Assembly: GCA_029449235.1 (NCBI GenBank) | Contig: JANATG010000016.1 | Location: 310,001-374,000, forward strand | Reading direction: 5' to 3' | DNA: 64,000 nucleotides | From: Linnemannia schmuckeri | Lineage: Eukaryota; Mortierellomycota; Mortierellomycetes; Mortierellales; Mortierellaceae | Part shown: positions 20,448-29,538 of the stretch, in pieces | How positions within the stretch are numbered: position 1 is the stretch's first letter | How the letters are laid out: every line of letters starts with the position of its first letter | The notes under the pieces: model-generated | What the model was told of the DNA's origin: nothing | Seen by the model: the letters and a program-made list of their open reading frames with translations, nothing else | The model's database searches: none | Translations under genes and position numbers: made by a program

Positions 20448-21818
20448 ATGTCTTTTTCAAATGTAGCTACCCATCCCTTGTGTCTGCCCGAGATCAGAGC
20501 CCGCATCGCAGGCTTCCTTACCAAAAAGGACTGCCTCTCGTGTATGTGTGTCTCCAGAAAGTGGCTTATGGACTTTGCTGGACCAATATGGCACACCGTC
20601 GATTTCGATAAAGACAAATTGTTCTTGGAGATCCCGCCGGAGGTCATCTTAAAGTACGGTCACCTCATCCGCAACGTCGTCAAAGTCTTCAAAGAGGACC
20701 ATATCATGGCTCTCCAGAATCCCAACATCGCCTCCGTCAAGCAACTGCAGTTCTTCGTCACCCAGAACAAACTCTCTTTGATTCTCTTCTTCGACCTCGT
20801 CCGCTACCACCGACAGTCATTGACTACTCTTCGCATCTCTGGTGAGTTGATTCGTACAGCAACTCTTGACGAACAGCTGAAAACTGGAATCTACTTGTCC
20901 TTGGATACCGTCGCACCTGGTTCAGGTCTGACAAAGCTGACGCTTGCGGAGGTGTGCATGACACACAGGGCCTTCTCGTCTGCTCTTCGGTACTGTCCAA
21001 GCCTTCGGTCCCTTACACTGTTGAACGTCATCTTCCTTGCCTATAACCCGATGTTGGAACGATTTCGCCATACAGGTCTCAAAAGCCTTGTCACGACCCG
21101 TCATCAAGTTTGGTCCAATGGCGAAGGCTTGCTTCCTGGTGCACAGTCTCTCTTGGCCCATTTCCCGGCTCTTGAGATGTGGAAAATGCTCAACTCTCCT
21201 GTCGAATCTGTTGAAGTACTGAAGAAGCTGAAGGCCGAGTTGATGACAAATTGTCCACACCTGAAGAGAGTGCAGTTTGTTACGACTGAACAAGACCGCA
21301 TCACCAGCTATCTCGACAATGGCTTCTACGGGCTAGAGAGTGTCACTTTCGGCTATATCGCTTTTAATCAAGCTGTGCTTCTGGGTCTCCTCGAGCACCA
21401 AGCGACACTCACATCGATCATTTTGACCCCGTCGACCGCAAAGGTCGAGCCATCCACCCCCGACGAAATTGCCACTTCCAAGAAGATGATTGGCCTGATC
21501 TTGAAGTCCTGTCAACATCTCTGCATTCTTTCAGTCGAAGGACACCAGATGGACGTCAGCTTCTTTGAGAACGAGAGAGTAGCCTGTATGGACCTACAGG
21601 AACTTCGAGTACGTTTCTGTGGATTGGGAACTACATCTTTGGTGGACGAGTGTCTTGAAACTCTGGCGAGATGGAGGAAAAACAGCGCTGGAACCGTGGG
21701 CGCGCATGACAAGGGTGGCGAGTCGATCGGTGATCGTGTTTGTTGTCAGCTCATGCAGTTCAAGAAACTGAAGATTATCTGGCTTGGTACCAAGGACTAT
21801 TATCTTCCCATTCAGTAG
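20448..21818 (+). CDS. F-box/LRR-like protein 2 of the tandem array, 456 aa
   Basis: The F-box (LPEIRARIAGFLTKKDC, CVSRKWLMDFAGPIW) is followed by leucine-rich segments and the family tail CCQLMQFKKLKIIWLGTKDYY. It is one codon longer than its left neighbour and of the same length as the third copy once the transposon is subtracted, so these are tandem duplicates. The ATG at 20448 is used because it places the F-box as in the paralogs; the frame is open upstream to 20205 through a non-conserved hydrophobic stretch that is probably 5' UTR. It is intronless, presumably an SCF adaptor with unknown substrate. Confidence 0.9.
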   Translation: MSFSNVATHPLCLPEIRARIAGFLTKKDCLSCMCVSRKWLMDFAGPIWHTVDFDKDKLFLEIPPEVILKYGHLIRNVVKVFKEDHIMALQNPNIASVKQLQFFVTQNKLSLILFFDLVRYHRQSLTTLRISGELIRTATLDEQLKTGIYLSLDTVAPGSGLTKLTLAEVCMTHRAFSSALRYCPSLRSLTLLNVIFLAYNPMLERFRHTGLKSLVTTRHQVWSNGEGLLPGAQSLLAHFPALEMWKMLNSPVESVEVLKKLKAELMTNCPHLKRVQFVTTEQDRITSYLDNGFYGLESVTFGYIAFNQAVLLGLLEHQATLTSIILTPSTAKVEPSTPDEIATSKKMIGLILKSCQHLCILSVEGHQMDVSFFENERVACMDLQELRVRFCGLGTTSLVDECLETLARWRKNSAGTVGAHDKGGESIGDRVCCQLMQFKKLKIIWLGTKDYYLPIQ

Positions 21819-22868
21819 TTACGCCAGATCTTATTCCTCATCCTTCCATTTTTTTGGTGCTCCCTGCCTCAGCTTACGGTCATTAGAGCATTCCCCTTTT
21901 TTCCCCATTTCCCCGCTCTTTTCACCTTGGCATTTCTCGCATGACCGTTAGTCATATAATCAATTTTAGTCATCAGCTTTGACCTGCTTGCCGTCATCAT
22001 GACTTTTTTGTTCGCTCTCTTCGTGTATTCATTATTTTTTGTTTTCTTCCTCAGTCATCCCTCGCCTTTTTTCTCCATTGCCTCGTCCTCACCCCATATG
22101 TTGTCATCCATAACTTCTTTTCTGCTATCAAGCTCACAGTCTTCACACAGCATATCTAAACATGGCTCTTCTCCCAAAGACCTCTCATGCTCTTGACCTG
22201 CCCGAGATCAGGGTTCGTATTGCTAGCTTCCTCAGCAACAGGGATTGTATTTCTTGTATGCGTGTCTCCAAGACGTGGTACAAGGACTTTGCGGGTCCGG
22301 TTTGGGACACAGTCGACTTTGACAAGAACAAGTCGTTCTCCAAAATTCCGCCAAAGGTTATTTCCAAGTACGGCCACCTCATTCGTAGCGTCCTCAAGGT
22401 CGTCAAGGAGAATGATCTCTTGGTTCTTCAATACCCCAACATCACGTCCCTAAGGAGCGTCGAGTTTCTTGCCATCAACAACAAGCTTTCTCTAGCTCTT
22501 TTTTACGACCTCGTTCGCTATCACAGAGGCACCCTGAAATCCCTTGCTGTTTCTGGTGACTGGAGAAAGGCGTCCTTGCTTAAACAAGACGAGGAAAGAG
22601 TATATTTGTCCTTGGACGCCCTCAAACCTGAAGCTAGTTTAACGTCCCTGTCTCTTGAGTGTGTCTATATCACCCGCAGCGCCTTCTCGTCCATTCTCAA
22701 GTCATCTCCAAGTCTTCGATCCCTGTCTCTGTGGTCAACAACGATCTTGGCTCACAACCTGACACAAGAGCTCTTTCGCCATAATGGAATCACATACCTC
22801 AAGGCCTCCAGTACTCAAGTTTTGATCCACAAGTGTCCTACAGAGGACGGACTACTTGCATTGTCATA

Positions 22869-22996
22869 GGTGCCATGGACATATGTGTGACTTCATTTTA
22901 TTTTTTGAACCGACGAAAACTAACTAGAAAAAAAAAAAAAAAAAATAAAAGGCTATGGATCCCTCCACCGGAAAATGCTCCTCACTTCTTTTTTCG
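22869..22996. repeat. DIRS left inverted terminal repeat
   Basis: Near-identical to the reverse complement of 26940-27072, including the A-rich run and the GGATCCCTCCACCGG stretch. The left end carries about 43 extra nt (22826-22868) beyond the repeat, the usual asymmetry of DIRS ends. Confidence 0.9.
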
Positions 22997-23020
22997 GCAG
23001 CAAAGGGTGGAGAGGGTGGG

Positions 23021-23111
23021 ACATATGTCCATGGCACCTATGACAATGCAAGTAGTCCGTCCTCTGTAGGACACTTGTGGATCATTGTCTACGGTGCCAT
23101 GTCCATATGTG
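23021..23111. repeat. DIRS internal complementary region
   Basis: 23021-23081 is the exact reverse complement of the left end 22826-22886. 23082-23083 is the GA/TC core. 23084-23111 is the reverse complement of the right end. It therefore records the circle junction. The stop codon and last residues of the recombinase lie inside it. Confidence 0.92.
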
Positions 23112-24330
23112 GCTCCAGAGGGATCCCTAACGTGGAAACAGACAGATTGTTCGAGATAACACTGGAGAGACGGTAGTGCTTCTCGAAAATCTTGGGAGAT
23201 GACCAGTTGCCTTGGACCATAATGTCCGGAATGGGGACTCCTGCCATTGCAGCCAAAGTGGAACCCAGCGCGCGAAGTTTGGGAGGTCTTGTGCCCTTAG
23301 GTACGAAGAGACGAGAGATGGTGTTCATGTACACGCTAATGGTTGTGGACGCGATAGGATCAGAGGGACGATTGGAATGACGAAGGAGAGGGACGATGGA
23401 GTGGGTCTTGTCCTTTGGGTGAGGTATGGCAACATCCATTGACGTGGTGCGAGACCGGTAGACGGTATAGGCGTGAACTGGACAGATCGCCAGATCTTGA
23501 TGACGACTGAGGTGCACGTACTTAATAATACGTTGCTTGCCGCGTTTCTCCTTGGGAAAGACGACCGCCAGTTGCAGCTTGTCGCCCACAACTCCCGACT
23601 TGGCCACATCCGTGCAAAAGATATCGTCAGGGCGCATGAACCCACAAACACCCAGCAACCAAGACAGCTTCCTGGCAAGATCCACCATTGGGAGGGTGTG
23701 ATTGTCTGGTCTGGACCTGAAGAAGGCAAGGACTGGATCGATCGAATAGATCTCATGCTTGGTGTCAACAATACCAAGGCCATGTCCTGCTGCGAGAAAG
23801 GCCTTGAAGATAGGATCTCTGGTCACAATCTCCGGATCGTGAAAGAGGGCAAGAATGGCTGCCTTGCGGGCGAGAACGGAAGACCACTGTAGGTTCTTGG
23901 TGGCCATGGTGTGATACAGCCAATTGACGACCACAACTGCAGGATTGATGCCTTGCTCAAATGAGCCATCTTGAGCCCACTGTAAAAACTCCTTCTGAGC
24001 AGGTTCGTATCGCTGACTGGTCTTGACTGTGGCGTTGTTACTATTGATAAAGGCAATGGCCTCTTCTGAGACACCCTCGCGAATTAAACGTGCCCGCTTA
24101 CCCTCCAGGCCCCTAAGTGCCAGTGGGGATTCTTGAGAAGGAGGTGACTTGCGCTTCCTGGGGGAGGCAGCACGCTGGACCTTGGGATCGGTATGGGTGG
24201 ACAGATCGACATCTCCTGCAAAAGTGGATACCAAGCTGCTGATGGCCAGAATGGGGCGATCAGAGTTGCCTCCAGCTTCTCCTGTCTGAGACGTTGCAGC
24301 ACTTGTGCAATGAGGTTCCATGGTGGGCAT
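23089..24330 (-). CDS. DIRS tyrosine recombinase, ~413 aa
   Basis: This enzyme should integrate the circular DNA intermediate. From the Met at 24330: a basic region (PRKRKSPP), an alpha-helical core-binding segment (about 85-190), then the catalytic domain with the first Arg in CGFMRPDDIF, the second catalytic block around KLRALGSTLAAMAG, the GNWSS motif, and the nucleophilic Tyr in FEKHY (residue about 386). The same frame stays open on the minus strand up to 26874, across pol and most of gag; that upstream part has no recombinase features and looks like overlap of other coding frames. It overlaps pol by about 247 nt. The start codon is uncertain. Confidence 0.85.
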   Translation of the reverse strand: MPTMEPHCTSAATSQTGEAGGNSDRPILAISSLVSTFAGDVDLSTHTDPKVQRAASPRKRKSPPSQESPLALRGLEGKRARLIREGVSEEAIAFINSNNATVKTSQRYEPAQKEFLQWAQDGSFEQGINPAVVVVNWLYHTMATKNLQWSSVLARKAAILALFHDPEIVTRDPIFKAFLAAGHGLGIVDTKHEIYSIDPVLAFFRSRPDNHTLPMVDLARKLSWLLGVCGFMRPDDIFCTDVAKSGVVGDKLQLAVVFPKEKRGKQRIIKYVHLSRHQDLAICPVHAYTVYRSRTTSMDVAIPHPKDKTHSIVPLLRHSNRPSDPIASTTISVYMNTISRLFVPKGTRPPKLRALGSTLAAMAGVPIPDIMVQGNWSSPKIFEKHYRLSSVISNNLSVSTLGIPLEPHMDMAP

Positions 24331-26024
24331 ACGTAAAGGTTGCCTAGTCGTTTCCAGCTGTGGCGAAATGCGTCTGCTGCCATCGACATCGGATGAGGGC
24401 GCCAAGAGAAGAATTGAGGGAGCTGAGTGTTGACTGGCGATGCGAAGAGATCGACGTGGTGAGGGCCCCATGTCCAGCTGAGGTGTTGAAAGAAGAGAGG
24501 ATCGAGACTCCACTCTAGTTGTTGTTGCAATCTCCTGGATGGCGAGTCTGCAGGGTTGAAGATTGAAGGAACGTAGGTCGTCTGCAGCCTCGTTCCTGTC
24601 GCCAGACAATGTCGCCATACTCTGTCCGCTGCCTCCATCAGTGGTGGTGATCTCGTGCCGCCAAACTTGTTGATGTAGGAGAGTGTGCTGGTGTTGTCGA
24701 TGATAACGTTCACCATTTTGCCCTGAACTTGAGGAAGGGTGACTGCAAAAAAGACTGCCTGGATCTCTTTCCAGTTGATGTGGAGTTTGGCTTCCTCTGG
24801 TGACCAAACCCCGCTCCAGCTCCTGTTGCCGATCACTATACCCCAGCCGTGATCCGAGGCATCCGTGTATATGTCCATCTCTGGTGGTGACTGAATCCAA
24901 GTGTTGCCGTTCCAGTCTCTGAGGCTGTGAATCCACCAGTTGAGGTTGTCCTCTGCCTCGGCTGTCAGTATCACTGTGTCCGTCCATTGAGCTCCTGGGC
25001 GACGTAGGGCTGAGTTCTTGAGGGAGAGAAGGCTGCGTGTCATTAGACGAGCCGGAAATACGGCAAGCGTGGTGGCCATGGCTTTTCCGACGAATGAGGT
25101 CAGGTTCTTCAGAGTCGTATGGCCCTTGTTCCTCATTTTGGTCGCCTCGCGGCGCAGATCCCGAAGCTTGGACTTGGGGACAGAAAGTATCATCTTGCGG
25201 GTATCGAACGTAAAGCCGAGATGATCCAGGGTCTGGGATGGTTCCAGCGATGACTTCTTCTCGTTGATGATGAACCCGAGTGCCATCAGCTTCTCTCGCA
25301 CCAGTTGAGTGTTCCTGCGAGACTGCTCTACTGTCCGTGCCATGATAAGCAGATCGTCCAAGTACGCGCTGAGTCGAATCCCTTTGCGTCGCGCCCATCG
25401 AAGAAAAGGACGGAGAATCTTGGTGAAAACCAGAGGGGAGAGTGAGAGACCAAAGGGCAGGGTCCGAAACTGGTATATCTTGCCCTTCCATTGGAACTGA
25501 AGATACTTCCTGTGGGTTGGTGAGATGGGTACATGAAGAAAGGCATCTTTCAGGTCGATCGAGGTCAAAAAGTCGTTTTTGAGAATCATGGAGCATACCG
25601 TCTTTGTTGTCTCCATTTTGAACGATTCCTGCTCCACGTACTGGTTGAGGGGGCGAAGGTTGAGTACGGGGCGGAGGTCGCCTGTCTTCTTGACTATGGT
25701 GAATAGGCGGCTGCGGAAACCAGCTGCCGTAGCGGGCTCGATGGCTTGTTTGTCGAGTAAGGCGACGATCTCCTCCTCGATCGCCTTCTCGTCCTCCATG
25801 GACACTGAGGTCTGGTGTCGTTGGAGGTTGGTTGTTGGTGGGGTTGTGTGAAAGGGAATCTGATAGCCTGCCCCAATCACGTCGAGCACCCAGTGGTCGT
25901 CTGTTAGTCGGCGCCACTCTGGTAGAAAATGTTGTAGTCGACCACCTACTGGGAGCTCTGTCCTCGGCCGCGACCCCGTCCGCGGTTGCTCTTGGGAAAA
26001 CCCTGTGACGGATACTGTCCGTTG
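24084..26024 (-). CDS. DIRS pol: reverse transcriptase, RNase H, methyltransferase-like domain
   Basis: Reverse transcriptase motifs: SIDLKDAFLHVPI, LPFGLSLSP and the catalytic YLDD in SAYLDDLLI. RNase H follows (DIYTDASDHGWG, INWKEIQAV, IDNTSTLSYI, FNPADSPSR). The C-terminal part (HVDLFASPVN, DAFRHSW, CPPWNLI) matches the adenine-methyltransferase-like segment of DIRS elements. The first start-like codon in frame is GTG at 25889, but typical RT-upstream sequence (ELPVGGRL, FLPEWRRLTDD) lies before it. The frame is open from 26024, overlapping the 3' end of gag with no ATG. Expression by -1 frameshifting from gag is therefore plausible. The coordinates give the open frame, not a proven start. 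Confidence 0.9.
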   Translation of the reverse strand, partial: QRTVSVTGFSQEQPRTGSRPRTELPVGGRLQHFLPEWRRLTDDHWVLDVIGAGYQIPFHTTPPTTNLQRHQTSVSMEDEKAIEEEIVALLDKQAIEPATAAGFRSRLFTIVKKTGDLRPVLNLRPLNQYVEQESFKMETTKTVCSMILKNDFLTSIDLKDAFLHVPISPTHRKYLQFQWKGKIYQFRTLPFGLSLSPLVFTKILRPFLRWARRKGIRLSAYLDDLLIMARTVEQSRRNTQLVREKLMALGFIINEKKSSLEPSQTLDHLGFTFDTRKMILSVPKSKLRDLRREATKMRNKGHTTLKNLTSFVGKAMATTLAVFPARLMTRSLLSLKNSALRRPGAQWTDTVILTAEAEDNLNWWIHSLRDWNGNTWIQSPPEMDIYTDASDHGWGIVIGNRSWSGVWSPEEAKLHINWKEIQAVFFAVTLPQVQGKMVNVIIDNTSTLSYINKFGGTRSPPLMEAADRVWRHCLATGTRLQTTYVPSIFNPADSPSRRLQQQLEWSLDPLFFQHLSWTWGPHHVDLFASPVNTQLPQFFSWRPHPMSMAADAFRHSWKRLGNLYVCPPWNLIAQVLQRLRQEKLEATLIAPFWPSAAWYPLLQEMSICPPIPIPRSSVLPPPGSASHLLLKNPHWHLGAWRVSGHV

Positions 26025-26896
26025 CTACTAAAGTTATTGTACTCTTGGGGTGAGAAACCAAAAGGTTGTTGTTGTTGATACGGGGGCGCTGTTTGATACG
26101 CAGGAGAGTATTGTTGGTACTGGGCCTGCTGGTACTGCTGTTGATATTGGGGTCGTTGTTGCTGCTGTTGAGCGGAGTGGAAGTTGCCGCTACCCCAACC
26201 ACGGCCGCCGCCACGACCGCCTCTGCCTCCTCGACCCGATCCTCCTTCGGGTTTCTTGGATGGTAAGGCTTTGGCGTATTCCTGCGCCTCTTTGATACTG
26301 GCTTTGATGGTCTCCTGTGAGGTGCTGACGCCTTTTTTCTTCTCAGGAACGGGCTGGAGACCTTTTGCTCGCAAATAATTGTTGATGCGCAGTTCCTGAA
26401 TTTCTCTGGCATTGATGGCCAGTTGACTGCGCATGATCTGAAGAAACTCCGACACTGTTTGGAGCGCCGTCGGATCTGTGACTCTTGCCAAGAAGTCAAC
26501 TGCGAAGTCGTCGAGCGGCCGAGTGGAATGGGCCTGACGTTCGATGATCTTGACGAGAGCTTGCTCAAAGTGGTGATAGGGCGAGGAACGATCGACTGGG
26601 AATGGAAGATCCCAACTGGGAGCAGTGTATTGCTGAAGAGGATTCTTGTCGAAAAGGAGGTCCTTGGGTGAGATGGTGTCGTCTTCTGGATCCTCTGGGG
26701 GAAAGAAAAAATGCTCACCGGAGATGGAAGGAATGAAATCCTTGGCCTGATCAGTAATGATAAGTTGTTTGGTACGGGGAAGCTCCACAGTGGTAAGGGA
26801 TTGTTGGGAAGCGAGAAGAGCTTTGAGATTGGCCAGCTCCTCTGGAGAGAAAGAAGAGAGGGAAAGAGGTACATGATTGTCGGTATTGTCGCTCAT
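25946..26896 (-). CDS. DIRS gag-like protein, 316 aa
   Basis: The first ORF of the element. The start at 26896 (MSDNTDNHVPL) is preferred over the Met at 26962, which lies at the edge of the inverted repeat. Features: a helical N-terminal part rich in charged residues, then a Gly/Arg-rich RGG-type segment (SGRGGRGGRGGG), a Gln/Tyr-rich low-complexity stretch, and a second GRGRGRG box at the C-terminus. Such basic RGG regions bind nucleic acid. No zinc knuckle is present. Its last ~79 nt overlap the open pol frame. Confidence 0.82.
   Translation of the reverse strand: MSDNTDNHVPLSLSSFSPEELANLKALLASQQSLTTVELPRTKQLIITDQAKDFIPSISGEHFFFPPEDPEDDTISPKDLLFDKNPLQQYTAPSWDLPFPVDRSSPYHHFEQALVKIIERQAHSTRPLDDFAVDFLARVTDPTALQTVSEFLQIMRSQLAINAREIQELRINNYLRAKGLQPVPEKKKGVSTSQETIKASIKEAQEYAKALPSKKPEGGSGRGGRGGRGGGRGWGSGNFHSAQQQQQRPQYQQQYQQAQYQQYSPAYQTAPPYQQQQPFGFSPQEYNNFSSNGQYPSQGFPKSNRGRGRGRGQSSQ
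25997..26003 (-). promoter_or_regulatory. Candidate -1 ribosomal frameshift heptamer (G GGT TTT)
   Basis: Read on the minus strand in the gag frame this is G-GGT-TTT, fitting the X XXY YYZ rule, and it falls inside the window where both gag and the -1 pol frame are open. Eleven nt downstream, CCGCG and CGCGG can form a short GC-rich stem. The arrangement is seen; function is inferred. Confidence 0.45.
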
Positions 26897-26939
26897 GAAG
26901 GGAAGGAATCGAAGCTGTGGATGAGTTCCTGAAGAGCGA

Positions 26940-27077
26940 CGAAAAAAAGAAGTGAGGAGCATTTTCCGGTGGAGGGATCCATAGCCTTTTATTTTTTTTT
27001 TTTTTTTTTCTAGTTAGTTTTCGTCGGTTCAAAAAATAAAATGAAGTCACACATATGGACATGGCACCGTAGACAAT
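26940..27077. repeat. DIRS right inverted terminal repeat
   Basis: Mirror of the left repeat. The outermost 28 nt (27050-27077) are also represented as their complement in the internal region at 23084-23111. Confidence 0.9.
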
Positions 27078-27786
27078 GAACTACAACAATGACCTGTCTC
27101 CGTCACCCTCTCTCCTAGTTCATGTCCCATCTCTTGAGATCTGGGAACTAGAACATGCCATTGAGGCGAGCTCCAGCCGAACGATGGCGGAACTGCGACA
27201 GGAGCTGTCAGAAAACTGCTCTAATCTGAAAGGGGTGGTATTTGTTGACAACAATTCTAACCACATCTCGGAATATCTCGACCATGTATTCCGCCGACTG
27301 GAATGTTGCACCTTCCCTTACTGCTCCTTCGGCTCTGCCGTCCTACTGAGCCTCCTCGTGCATCAAGCATCACTCACGACCATTGTCATGATCGAGCCTA
27401 AGGTTATCTCCCTGTACGTTGACGACGAGACCCCTTCGTCCCAGATGTTGATTGGTCTTATCCTGCGATCCTGTCGCCGTCTCAAAATTCTCTCCATTAA
27501 AGGCCACGTGATGGATGTCGACTATTTGGAGGATCAAGAGGTCGTGTGTGAAGGGCTACAGGAACTTCGAGTTTGCTTCCGAGGACTGAATATTCCGGCT
27601 GCGATCAATAATTGTCTGGTCCGTCTCGCCAGCATGAAGACGCTTAGTACCAGTCTTAATGCCACGGATGAGTTCCACAAGGACGACGAATCGATCGAAT
27701 TACGCATCTGTCATCAGCTTATGCGGTTCAAAAAGTTGAAGACGGTCTGGCTTGGCACCCGGGACTACTACCTTCCCACTCAGTAA

Positions 27787-29073
27787 TTTCGCCTTCCTCG
27801 TATTCCCTCTCCTTCTTATCACCACCTTTTCCTTTGAAAAGCAGAAGCAATTATACGTCTCGTTATATATTTTCTTTTCTTTTCTCTTTCCCTTTTCTCA
27901 TTCTCCCCTCTTCCTTCCCACAATCCTCTTTCTCTTTTTTTTTTTTTTTCTCTTGTTTTCGCCATTTTTTTGCACTCCATTTCCTCTTTAATAAATATAG
28001 TCCTTTGCACTTCTACATGTCCCTTCCTTCTCATTCTCCCTCTCCCTATGCATGAGATGTACTTCGGCACCCCTTTGATGCATAAAAAGGAAGAGAGTAG
28101 GTGAGTCGATAGTCGCATTCTATCTGCGCCGTTTTATGATTTTGATTGGCCCTATTGATTTTTGGGGCAGTAACACAAGTTTTTTCTACTTGTTTACTTT
28201 CCTAGAGAGGGGAATGCACGTTGCTTTGCCAAACGCTGCGGCTAGATTTAGGTCTCTGCTTGGCCACACAAACACACACCTATGGTCTTCGATTACACAC
28301 TGCCCAAGGCTCGTTTTTGTAATACATCGATGTGTTAATAGTGTAACAAAAGGGCAAAAGGATAATAACAGGTGAGGGTCGAATGGGAGGACCCTTTTTT
28401 TTGTGGTTTTGTGGGCAAAAAAAAAAGAAGGGGGAGGAGAGGGGGCGGGCGAAGAAGTGTTTATTACATCATTTTTCCTTGAATTGGAGGCGAATTTAGG
28501 AGAAGAGATACTGTGCCAGGCGGCTGGTGCTATTCAAGGACGAGGCATGTCATATGGCGAAGGTGACTAGGTAAGAGGAGGCGGAGAGGCCCCTACCCTA
28601 GGCGGCAAAGCAAAAAGGGGATCCCCCAACGGAAATAGTAAGAATCCTGAAAAAAAAATAGAGCGGAGCGGAGTAGAATGATGAAGCAGCCAGAACATGC
28701 CAGTGAGTCAAGATCGGCAGGGAAGGTTGTCGTTTTTTTCTCTCGTATGGCACAGTGTGATATTTAGAACAATCTGGACCACAAGGGGAGAGGGAAAAAA
28801 AGTTTGTTAATGTCTTCGCCATATGGTCGCGGACATCTTTATAAATCGATGACGATTTCTCTTTCGTTTTCTCTTGTCGCCGCTTCTTTTAATATCTCTC
28901 TTGACTCTTTTTTTTTTATTTATTTATTTTTCTGATCACCTTATACTCACACAGATATCAACAACACATCCAGCATTCTTACATTTCACGCAACACATCG
29001 CCTTCCTTCATCTGTTAAAAAGACAAACTTCACTTTCTCACACCCTTTCAAGCCCCCTTTTACCCAACAAAAT
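27787..29073. other. Intergenic, no gene seen
   Basis: The 3' flank of the split F-box gene has an AATAAA-like signal near 27988 (TTAATAAATAT). A/T-rich sequence with homopolymer runs follows. A TATA-like TTTATAAATC near 28839 and CT-rich DNA lead to the small gene at 29074. Only short, unconvincing ORFs are present. Confidence 0.5.
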
Positions 29074-29538
29074 ATGGGCCAGACAGACGAACAAAAACTT
29101 GAATATCAAACAGTCCGACTGAAAAAGGGCGAATTCCACCCCGGGCTCCGCAAGGTCTCTTGGACAGAGTTCCGTGTCCCCATCTTCCCCGACAATGTCA
29201 AGACCGGACGCAAAGTTGTTCTCTGGGATGACATTCTGTTGTTTGTCCCCAAGGCTACGCAGCTGCAAGTGGAAGAGGCCGATTTAGCGTTTTGTGTTGA
29301 CATGGATTGCAAAGAGTAGGTCTTGGCTAAATTGACTATAGTAGGAGCGAAACGAAGTCTAGAGAAGAGGTGGTAGAAATGGTAGGATAACCAGTGAGCG
29401 CGTTGTTTGGATTGATATACTAACATATTGACTTTCTTATCTTTCTCCACCCTTTGTTTTGTTTTCTTACCTCGTACTAGACTGCAGCCGATCCGGTTCG
29501 AAGCTCGACCTGACCATATCATCGATGTTGTCGGGTGA
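29074..29538 (+). CDS. Small two-exon protein of unknown function, 99 aa
   Basis: Exons 29074-29315 and 29481-29538. The intron begins GTAGGT, ends CGTACTAG, and preserves the frame across a Glu codon. The product is soluble and mixed-charge (for example SWTEFRVPIFP, GRKVVLWDDILLFVP, ending ARPDHIIDVVG). It has no signal peptide, membrane segment or motif I recognise. Support for it being real: exon 1 is open from an ATG about 235 bp after a TATA-like box, and the splice restores a sensible C-terminus. Without the splice, exon 1 alone would stop two bases into the intron and give an 81-residue version. Function unknown. Confidence 0.6.

Larger units (their letters stand above)
22826..27077 (-). 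mobile_element. DIRS-type tyrosine-recombinase retrotransposon, nearly intact (4.25 kb)
   Basis: Coding strand is minus. It carries gag, RT/RNase H/methyltransferase-like pol and a tyrosine recombinase in three overlapping frames. It has inverted terminal repeats (about 22869-22996 and 26940-27077). An internal complementary region at 23021-23111 matches the reverse complement of the joined element ends (22826-22886 and 27050-27077). This arrangement is diagnostic of DIRS elements, which replicate through a circle and integrate by site-specific recombination. No target-site duplication is present, as expected for the group; a GA dinucleotide is shared at both junctions (22824-22825 and 27078-27079) and in the internal region. 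All three ORFs are open, so the copy may be young and autonomous. Confidence 0.95.
22162..27786 (+). pseudogene. F-box/LRR-like protein 3, split by a DIRS retroelement
   Basis: The 5' part, 22162-22825, encodes the F-box (LPEIRVRIASFLSNRDC, CMRVSKTWYKDFAGPVW) and LRR-like region up to SSTQVL. The 3' part, 27080-27786, resumes NYNNDLSPSPSLL and ends with the family tail CHQLMRFKKLKTVWLGTRDYY. Joining the two parts gives 1371 nt, 456 residues, exactly the length of copy 2. As it stands, translation from the ATG runs 15 residues into the element and stops at 22869. Apart from the insertion no damage is visible, so the insertion is recent relative to decay in the other F-box pseudogenes here. Confidence 0.93.

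Noticed and set aside
23089..26874. A single 1261-residue protein on the minus strand
   Set aside because: Only the last ~413 residues look like a recombinase; the rest overlaps gag and pol in other frames and has no family features.
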